DNA of 10,432 nt from Actinomycetota bacterium (lineage in GTDB: Bacteria; Actinomycetota; Actinomycetes; Streptosporangiales; Streptosporangiaceae): positions 1-10,432 of the forward strand of contig PMST01000584.1 of NCBI GenBank assembly GCA_003168295.1. Direction: 5' to 3'. A program made the translations under genes and the position numbers. The notes beneath the pieces were generated by a model, which worked only from the letters and a program-made list of their open reading frames with translations, was not told the origin of the DNA and made no database searches. This document shows positions 5,893 through 10,432 of the stretch, piece by piece; position 1 is the first letter of the stretch, and every line of letters begins with the position of its first letter.

Positions 5893-7104
5893 ATGGCTGC
5901 TTACGGCGGCTTCCTGGCCTATGCCGCCGTGTTCGCGCTCTTCGCCGGAGGAGAGGACAGGGTCTGGGCCCTCTGGGCGGTGTGCGGCTACGCCGCCGCC
6001 TTGCTGATCTTGTGGCGCTGGCGGGCGCGGACCGTCGCCGCGCTGGTGTCGGTGGCCGTGGCCGTGCTCGCCCCGCTGCTCTGGCTTTCCGTTGCGTATC
6101 CGCTCGAAACGGGAATGGTCGTCATCGACCGGTCCGCGATGCTGCTGCTACACCACGGCTCGCCTTACCTGCCGTCGGCACAGGTGATTTCCTGGCAGTC
6201 CTATAACCCCTACCTGCCCGTCATGACGCTGTTCGGCCTGCCGAACGCGGCTGGCCTGGGCGGCCTAGCGGGAAACTCCGGGGTATGGCTGGCCACCGGC
6301 ACGGTGGCCGTGCTCGCCGCGGCGTTCTGGACCGCGATGCCGCACCGGCCCTGTGCCTGGTGCCGCCGCGACGCGCTACTGGGCCTGGCGGTCGCTGTCG
6401 CCTCCCCGGTGATCGGGCTCAACCTGGCCGTGATCACTACCGATCCCCCCGTGCTCGCGTTCATGCTGCTGGCCATCGCCCTGGCAGCCAGTACCGCGCG
6501 AGCGGCCGATTCCGGGCGGGCAGCCAGTCCCGGGCGAGCTGCGATCGCCAGGGCCGCCAGCTCCGGGACCGCTCTCGGCGTCGCCTGCGACCTGAAGTCC
6601 ACCGCATGGCTCGCGGTCCCGGTCATGGCCGCGATGTTCGCCTCCCGCGACGGCGCGCGGGCCGCCGGACGGTTCCTCGGGGCGGCGGTGCTGACCGTGG
6701 TGGTCCTCATCGCCGCCCTGGCCCCCGCCACGTTCGTCAAGGGCGAAGCGGCGGCCGCCCTGGTGCAGAACAGCGTGCTGTTCCCGCTCGGCCTGACCCA
6801 CCACAAAACGCCGGCCGAGAGCCTGCTGCCCGGGCATCTGCTCACCGCGATGGGGACCGCCGGGCACGTGGTCTCGATCGGCCTGCTGCTGGCGGCCGGC
6901 CTGGGCATTGCGATCTCGCTGCTGATCAGGCCGCCGCGGGACCTGTCCGCGGCGTGCTGGCGACTGGCCATCGGGCTGGCGTTGATATTCCTGCTGGGAC
7001 CCGACGTACGCTTCGGCTATTTCATCTACCCGCTCGGCCTGGTCGGCTGGCTGGCCCTGACCAACCCTGGCAGGCCAGCGGAGGACGTCGCCGGCGACCG
7101 ATAG
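5893..7104 (+). CDS. GT87-like polytopic membrane glycosyltransferase (DUF2029-type)
   Basis: This is a 403-residue integral membrane protein with about nine or ten hydrophobic segments (roughly 1-19, 25-42, 47-69, 128-148, 160-181, 185-200, 228-250, 260-281, 325-345, 355-388). The loop after the third segment has VIDRSAMLLLHHGSPYLP (77-94) and YNPYLPVMTLFGLP (104-117). These resemble the first extracytoplasmic loop of actinobacterial GT87/DUF2029 proteins. Such enzymes use polyprenyl-phosphate sugars, often mannose, to build cell-envelope glycans; PimE is the characterised example. ACDLKSTAWLAVPV (231-244) is also family-like. Residues 203-225 are a hexapeptide repeat that looks like an insertion. 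The start is uncertain: ATG 5893 has no ribosome-binding site, and the frame is open upstream to about 5752 without an ATG or GTG. Donor and acceptor are unknown. Confidence 0.8.
   Translation: MAAYGGFLAYAAVFALFAGGEDRVWALWAVCGYAAALLILWRWRARTVAALVSVAVAVLAPLLWLSVAYPLETGMVVIDRSAMLLLHHGSPYLPSAQVISWQSYNPYLPVMTLFGLPNAAGLGGLAGNSGVWLATGTVAVLAAAFWTAMPHRPCAWCRRDALLGLAVAVASPVIGLNLAVITTDPPVLAFMLLAIALAASTARAADSGRAASPGRAAIARAASSGTALGVACDLKSTAWLAVPVMAAMFASRDGARAAGRFLGAAVLTVVVLIAALAPATFVKGEAAAALVQNSVLFPLGLTHHKTPAESLLPGHLLTAMGTAGHVVSIGLLLAAGLGIAISLLIRPPRDLSAACWRLAIGLALIFLLGPDVRFGYFIYPLGLVGWLALTNPGRPAEDVAGDR
6499..6567 (+). repeat. Degenerate 18-bp in-frame tandem repeat inside the GT87-like gene
   Basis: Four consecutive units encode R-A-A-D-S-G (6499-6516), R-A-A-S-P-G (6517-6534), a shortened R-A-A-I-A (6535-6549) and R-A-A-S-S-G (6550-6567). 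At DNA level the full units share the pattern C/A-G-R-G-C-N-G-C-C and end in TCCGGG or CCCGGG. The repeat lies in residues 203-225, between two predicted membrane segments, so it lengthens a loop. It probably arose by slippage. Confidence 0.75.
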
Positions 7105-7238
7105 CCGACGGCTGCCGAGAGCCCAACCACCTCGCATCCGCAGCGAAATGTGACCATGTTCCAATCCGCTCCCGGGTGCCCGGCCCTGCGCCCGCCTATG
7201 GAAGGCTGGTCCGGTAGAGGCAGAAAGGGAGTGCGAGC

Positions 7239-8213
7239 ATGCGCGTGGTCGAGGTCGAACGCCGGGGCGGGCCAGAGGCACTGAACGTCGGGAAACGAGA
7301 GGCGCCCCGGCCGGAACCGGGCCAGGTGGTCGTGGATGTCGCCGCGGCCGGAGTGAACTACATGGACATCTACCAGCGCGAGGGTGTCGGCGGCTATCGA
7401 CCCGATTTGCCTTTCGTGCCTGGCGCCGAGGGCGCCGGGACGGTCGCCGCCGTGGGGGAGGGCGTAACCCACCTGGCCGTCGGTGATCCGGTGGCCTGGG
7501 CCGGCCCAGGCAGCAGCTACGCCGAGCAGGTCGCGCTCCCGGCCAAGCGCGTCGTTCCGGTGCCGCCCGGGATCAGCCTGCAGGTGGCGGGAGCCGCCAT
7601 CCTGCAGGGCATGACCGCTCACTACCTGGTCACCAGCACGTATCCGGTACACGAAGGCGATATCGCGGTCGTGCACGCGGCGGCCGGAGGGGTCGGGTTG
7701 CTGCTGACCCAGATGGTGAAGCGCCGCGGCGGGATCGTCGTCGCCACCACCTCGGGCGGCGAGAAGGCAGAACTCGCACGCGGCGCCGGCGCCGATCACA
7801 TCACCAGTTATGACAACTTCCGTGCCGTCGTCGACGACGTGACCGACGGCGCCGGCGCGCAGGTGGTGTACGACGGCGTCGGCAAGGACACGTTCGACGA
7901 CGGCCTGGCGGCTCTGCGCCCGCGCGGGATGATGGTCCTCTACGGAGCCGCGAGCGGTCAGGTGCCGCCCCTCGACCCCCAGCGATTGAACAGCGGCGGC
8001 TCGCTGTTCCTGACCCGGCCGACCTTGGCGCACTACATCGCCGATGACGAAGAACTGCGGTGGCGGGCCGGCGAGGTCTTCGCGTGGATCGCCACCGGTG
8101 AGCTCGACGTGCGGATCGGCGGGACCTATCCGCTGGCCGATGCCCGCCAGGCGCAGGAGGACCTCGCGGCGCGGCGCACCACGGGCAAGCTGCTTCTCCT
8201 GCCGGGGCTGTAG
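7239..8213 (+). CDS. NADPH:quinone oxidoreductase (zeta-crystallin/QOR type, MDR superfamily)
   Basis: This is a 324-residue cytosolic medium-chain reductase that would transfer hydride from NADPH to quinones or other electrophilic carbonyls. Features in order are the N-terminal GroES-like domain with AAAGVNYMDIYQREG (35-49) and PFVPGAEGAGTVAAVGEGV (58-76), and AAILQGMTAHYL (119-130). Next come the nucleotide-binding loop VVHAAAGGVGLLLTQ (144-158) and AGADHITSYD (183-192), ending with TTGKLLLLP (314-322). The Cys residues that bind zinc in alcohol dehydrogenases are absent, as expected for QOR. The start is supported by AAAGGGAG (7224-7231), 7 nt before the ATG. It follows the glycosyltransferase gene after 134 bp and probably has its own promoter. 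Length is standard and all key motifs are intact. Confidence 0.93.
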   Translation: MRVVEVERRGGPEALNVGKREAPRPEPGQVVVDVAAAGVNYMDIYQREGVGGYRPDLPFVPGAEGAGTVAAVGEGVTHLAVGDPVAWAGPGSSYAEQVALPAKRVVPVPPGISLQVAGAAILQGMTAHYLVTSTYPVHEGDIAVVHAAAGGVGLLLTQMVKRRGGIVVATTSGGEKAELARGAGADHITSYDNFRAVVDDVTDGAGAQVVYDGVGKDTFDDGLAALRPRGMMVLYGAASGQVPPLDPQRLNSGGSLFLTRPTLAHYIADDEELRWRAGEVFAWIATGELDVRIGGTYPLADARQAQEDLAARRTTGKLLLLPGL

Positions 8214-8215
8214 CC

Positions 8216-8253
8216 GTCACGCCGGGTCATCACTCCGGGAGTCGTCACTCCGG
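8216..8253. repeat. Three short direct repeats after the quinone oxidoreductase gene
   Basis: The decamer RTCAC(G/T)CCGG occurs three times, at 8216-8225, 8229-8238 and 8244-8253. The last two lie within a 15-bp unit repeated head to tail (8226-8240 and 8241-8255, 12 of 15 identical). ACTCC (8232-8236) and GGAGT (8238-8242) also form a small palindrome. The cluster begins 3 bp after the stop of the oxidoreductase gene and lies about 75 bp upstream of the MFS gene. It could be a binding-site array or simply a slippage product. Confidence 0.5.
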
Positions 8254-8310
8254 CCTGTCCCTGCGCACGCGGCACGGTTCGTTCGGCTAAATAAATTTCT
8301 TCGTGTTCCG

Positions 8311-8326
8311 GTTACGTTAGTTACTT
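8311..8326 (+). promoter_or_regulatory. Candidate leaderless promoter of the MFS gene with GTTAC repeat
   Basis: The 45 bp before the MFS start codon are AT-rich against a GC-rich background (8287-8300 is almost entirely A/T). TACGTT at 8313-8318 fits the TANNNT -10 pattern. It ends 8 nt before the ATG at 8327, so transcription would start at or next to the start codon. No Shine-Dalgarno is present. GTTAC occurs twice, 9 bp apart, at 8311-8315 and 8320-8324, overlapping the putative -10. No clear -35 was found. Confidence 0.45.
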
Positions 8327-9673
8327 ATGCCTGAGTCCCTTTCCGGAGGTCAGCTCCGGTCGCGCGCGATTCCGCTGCTCGTGGTGGCGGTAGCGGCGGC
8401 CGGGTTCAACCTGCGCACCGCGATCACCAGCTTGCCGCCGCTGTTCCCCGATCTGGAAGCGCGGCTGCACCTGTCGTCGGCCGCTGTGTCGCTGCTCGCG
8501 GCGACGCCGGTGATCTGCTTCGGCGTGGTCTCTGCCTTCGCCGCCCGGCTGAACCGGCGTTTCGGCGAGGAAGCGACCCTGCTGGTCGCCTTGGGCGTGC
8601 TCACCGCGGGACTGCTGCTGCGGGGAGTGGATCCGGGGATCCTGCTGTTCCCGGGGACGGCGCTCGCGGCGAGCGCGATCGCGATCTTGAACGTGCTGCT
8701 GTCCAGCATGGTCAAGCGGCGCTGGCCGGAGCGGGCCGGGCTCCTGATCGGGATCTACCTGACCGCGCTGTCGGTGGGTGCGATCCTGTCCTCGCTGATC
8801 AGCGTGCCGCTGTACCGGAGCTCTGGCGGTTCGGTGCCGCTCGCGCTCGGCCTGTGGGCCGCGCCGGCCGCGCTGGCCGTGCTGCTGTGGCTGCCTCAGC
8901 TCAGGTACCGCTCCGCCGGGTCCGCCCGAGCTGCCCCAGCCGCTCCCGCCGGGCCGGACCCCGCAGACCCCGTAGCCGGGCCCGCGGCGGGCCGGATCAA
9001 GATCTACAGGTACGGGCTCACCTGGCAGGTTACGGCGTTCATGGGGTTGCAGAGCCTGCTGTACTACGCGGCCCTGTCCTGGCTGCCGACCATCTTCCAG
9101 GACCGCGGCTCGTCGGCGGTCACGGCCGGTAACCTGCTGGCCCTGATGGGCGTCGGCAACCTGGCCACCTCGCTGATCGTGCCGGTGCTCGCCCACCGTG
9201 CCCCCGGCCAGCGCGCCCTCGTCGTGCCCAGTGTGATCGCGACCGCCGTCGGCCTGGCCGGATCGCTCTGGGCGCCGCTGGGCCAGGCGCCGCTGTGGGT
9301 CCTCATCCTCGGCATCAGCCAGGGATCCTGCCTGGGTCTGGCTATCTTCTTCATGATGGCGCGGGCCCCGAATCCGGGCGTAGCGGCCTCGCTTTCCGCC
9401 TTTTCGCAATCGGTCGGCTACCTGACGGCCAGCGCCGGGCCGCTCGAGGTCGGGCTGCTGCACACGGCTACCGGCAGCTGGGATGTCCCGGTCGTGCTGC
9501 TGCTCGTGCTCTCGGTCTGTGAGCTCGCCTTCGGCCTCCTCGCGGCGCGCCCGCTCGTGCTTCCCGCGGTCATCCCGGCGCGTCCCCCCAAAGGGGGCCC
9601 AGGGGGGTACGGGGGGGCGGGCAGCCCCCCCGTAAGCGGGGGGATTACCGGGGGGTCGCCCCCCCGGGGCTAA
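8327..9673 (+). CDS. MFS transporter, CynX/NimT (cyanate permease-like) family
   Basis: This is a 448-residue major facilitator protein with twelve likely membrane segments: six before and six after a Pro/Ala-rich central loop at about 196-222. The N-terminal signature GFNLRTAITSLPPLFPDLEA (26-45), followed by LLAATPVICFGVVSAFAARLNRRFG (57-80, seen in two parts), is typical of the CynX/NimT/YeaN group. Members transport cyanate, nitroimidazoles or small organic anions; the substrate here is not deducible. The start is ATG 8327, apparently on a leaderless message. Membrane segment 12 ends around residue 408. The last 29 residues (420-448) are an atypical Pro/Gly/Ser tail encoded by G- and C-runs (see 9584-9669), so the original C-terminus was probably shorter. 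The oxidoreductase gene ends 113 bp upstream; dxs begins 130 bp downstream. Confidence 0.9.
   Translation: MPESLSGGQLRSRAIPLLVVAVAAAGFNLRTAITSLPPLFPDLEARLHLSSAAVSLLAATPVICFGVVSAFAARLNRRFGEEATLLVALGVLTAGLLLRGVDPGILLFPGTALAASAIAILNVLLSSMVKRRWPERAGLLIGIYLTALSVGAILSSLISVPLYRSSGGSVPLALGLWAAPAALAVLLWLPQLRYRSAGSARAAPAAPAGPDPADPVAGPAAGRIKIYRYGLTWQVTAFMGLQSLLYYAALSWLPTIFQDRGSSAVTAGNLLALMGVGNLATSLIVPVLAHRAPGQRALVVPSVIATAVGLAGSLWAPLGQAPLWVLILGISQGSCLGLAIFFMMARAPNPGVAASLSAFSQSVGYLTASAGPLEVGLLHTATGSWDVPVVLLLVLSVCELAFGLLAARPLVLPAVIPARPPKGGPGGYGGAGSPPVSGGITGGSPPRG
9584..9669. repeat. G/C-run hairpin cluster and G-quadruplex motif at the 3' end of the MFS gene
   Basis: The 86 bp consist mainly of homopolymer runs. 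C6 (9584-9589) pairs with G5 (9593-9597) across AAA. TACGGGGGGGC (9608-9618) pairs perfectly with GCCCCCCCGTA (9624-9634) across a 5-nt loop. CCGGGGGG (9648-9655) pairs with CCCCCCGG (9660-9667) across TCGC. On the + strand the runs G5 (9593), G6 (9602), G7 (9611) and G3 (9619), with spacers of 4, 3 and 1 nt, meet the standard G3+N1-7 quadruplex pattern. Two more G6 runs follow at 9638 and 9650. The block is in frame and ends just before the TAA at 9671. It could act as a terminator, a mRNA 3' structure, or be a dispersed repeat that inserted here. Confidence 0.8.
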
Positions 9674-9686
9674 CAGAGCTAACACA

Positions 9687-9708
9687 TCCCCGACACGCGT
9701 GTCGGGGA
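9687..9708. promoter_or_regulatory. Perfect 22-bp palindrome between MFS gene and dxs
   Basis: The half-site TCCCCGACACG (9687-9697) is followed immediately by its exact reverse complement (9698-9708). As RNA it could fold with a small loop and terminate the MFS transcript, 13 nt after its stop. As DNA it has the perfect dyad symmetry of a dimeric repressor site and lies 40 bp upstream of the putative dxs -10. There is no U-run, so neither reading is preferred. Confidence 0.65.
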
Positions 9709-9747
9709 CGGGACGGCCGCAATGAGCGATTTGAAACGTCGCGGTCG

Positions 9748-9753
9748 TAGACT
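9748..9753 (+). promoter_or_regulatory. Candidate -10 element of dxs
   Basis: TAGACT matches the actinobacterial TANNNT -10 pattern. It would place the transcript start near 9760, leaving a leader of about 44 nt that contains the GAGGAG ribosome-binding site. TTGAAA (9731-9736) looks like a -35 but is only 11 nt upstream, too close for a standard housekeeping promoter. Confidence 0.35.
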
Positions 9754-9803
9754 CGGCTAGTTCGCGTCCCCATCAGGCCCGCACAGCACATGAGGAGCAG
9801 CCG

Positions 9804-10432
9804 GTGACCCTGCTGGAGTGCATCAACGGTCCTGAGGACCTGAAAGAGCTCAGTCAAGATCAGCTCACCCGCCTGGCCGGGGAGATCCGCGATCTGCTCA
9901 TCGAGACCACGACGAGGACCGGCGGCCATCTCGGGCCGAACCTGGGCGTGGTCGAGCTCACCATCGCGATCCATCGCGTCTTCGACTCGCCCAAGGACCG
10001 GATCGTCTTCGATACCGGCCACCAGTCGTACGTGCATAAGCTGCTCACCGGCCGCGTCGCGCAGTTCGGCACGCTGAAGCAGTACGGCGGCCTGACCGGC
10101 TACCCGTGCCAGGCGGAGTCCGAGCACGACCTGGTGGAGAACTCACACGCCTCGACCAGCCTGTCCTACGCCGACGGCCTGGCCAAGGCCTACAAGCTAC
10201 GAGGCGAGCCGGACCGGACCGTGGTCGCCATCATCGGCGACGGAGCGCTCACCGGCGGCATGGCCTGGGAGGCGCTGAACAACATCGCCGCGGCCAAGGA
10301 CTCCCGGCTGGTCATGATCGTCAACGACAACGGCTGGTCCTACCAGCCGACCATCGGCGGCCTGGCCGAGCACCTGGCCGCGATCCGGGTCAGCCAGCGG
10401 TACGAGAACGTGCTCGACTACATCAAGACCAC
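9804..10432 (+). CDS. dxs: 1-deoxy-D-xylulose-5-phosphate synthase, N-terminal part (3' truncated by window edge)
   Basis: This is the first 209 codons of DXS, the thiamine-diphosphate enzyme that condenses pyruvate with glyceraldehyde 3-phosphate to start the non-mevalonate isoprenoid pathway. Diagnostic stretches are [22 protein letters not shown] (39-60, in two parts, with H42), [15 protein letters not shown] (70-84), [19 protein letters not shown] (105-123) and [17 protein letters not shown] (144-160). [14 protein letters not shown] (174-187) follows, so GDG (145-147) and N174/N176 give the ThDP-binding motif. The start is GTG 9804, chosen because GAGGAG (9792-9797) is 6 nt upstream and the family N-terminus begins just here; the ATG at 9790 is out of frame. 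Departures from the usual actinobacterial consensus as I know it include Trp178 where Arg is common in the NDN-x-x-SY segment, and Cys102 where Ser is usual. The gene runs off the window. Confidence 0.95.
   Translation, partial: MTLLECINGPEDLKELSQDQLTRLAGEIRDLLIETTTRTGGHLGPNLGVVELTIAIHRVFDSPKDRIVFDTGHQSYVHKLLTGRVAQFGTLKQYGGLTGYPCQAESEHDLVENSHASTSLSYADGLAKAYKLRGEPDRTVVAIIGDGALTGGMAWEALNNIAAAKDSRLVMIVNDNGWSYQPTIGGLAEHLAAIRVSQRYENVLDYIKT

Noticed and set aside
7103..7113. Small palindrome AGCCG-A-CGGCT at the end of the glycosyltransferase gene
   Set aside because: Five-bp arms with a 1-nt centre in GC-rich DNA are too weak to call a terminator or operator.
8321..9685. Long antisense open frame (about 450 codons) opposite the MFS gene
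   Set aside because: The translation is Arg/Gln/Gly-rich with no family motif and mirrors the MFS codons; this is the usual shadow of a high-GC gene.
9731..9753. TTGAAA plus TAGACT as a complete housekeeping promoter for dxs
   Set aside because: The spacer is only 11 nt; only the -10 part was kept as a candidate.
1..10432. CRISPR array, tRNA/rRNA genes, transposase, integrase or phage genes
   Set aside because: I looked for regularly spaced repeats, tRNA-like folds and mobile-element proteins and recognised none.

Overview
The window is chromosomal DNA from a high-GC actinobacterium. It has dense short-spaced genes, a strong G/C third-position bias, antisense shadow reading frames and some apparently leaderless genes. 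It also carries a mycothiol-dependent-type maleylpyruvate isomerase homologue, a TetR/DoxX pair and an actinobacterial-type GT87 membrane glycosyltransferase. I cannot name the genus. No insertion sequence, phage gene, CRISPR array, tRNA or rRNA was recognised. The content is mostly housekeeping and redox functions.

Layout. 1-1199 is the 3' half of an aconitase gene (acnA). It is overlapped by a PrmC-related protein-glutamine methyltransferase (1150-2019). This meets, tail to tail with only 9 bp between stops, a reverse-strand gene of the mycothiol-dependent maleylpyruvate isomerase/DinB superfamily (2029-2814). Divergent from that gene is a TetR regulator (2972-3667), followed 37 bp later by a DoxX membrane protein (3705-4253), probably one operon. 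A bulged hairpin at 4275-4315 separates doxX from a phospholipase C/acid phosphatase-type phosphoesterase (4333-5715) that has no signal peptide. A very strong hairpin (5781-5823) follows. Then come a GT87-like polytopic glycosyltransferase (5893-7104), a zeta-crystallin-type NADPH:quinone oxidoreductase (7239-8213), a CynX/NimT-type MFS transporter (8327-9673) and the 5' part of dxs (9804 to the window end).

Functional links. The isomerase homologue, TetR, DoxX and quinone oxidoreductase together suggest a loose thiol/redox or electrophile-stress neighbourhood, but no common regulatory site was proven. Aconitase (TCA cycle) and DXS (isoprenoid precursors) flank the variable genes and look like the conserved backbone of the locus.

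The most unusual sequence is at 9584-9669. There the last 29 codons of the MFS gene are built from runs of 5-7 G or C that form nested hairpins and a textbook G-quadruplex pattern. A perfect 22-bp palindrome follows at 9687-9708, upstream of dxs. Other points of interest are an eight-codon AT-rich island inside acnA (1020-1043), an N-V-P-Y instead of N-P-P-Y catalytic motif in the PrmC relative, a hairpin with a -10-like hexamer in its loop (4275-4315), and a hexapeptide repeat inserted in the GT87 protein. I found no convincing undescribed multi-gene system.
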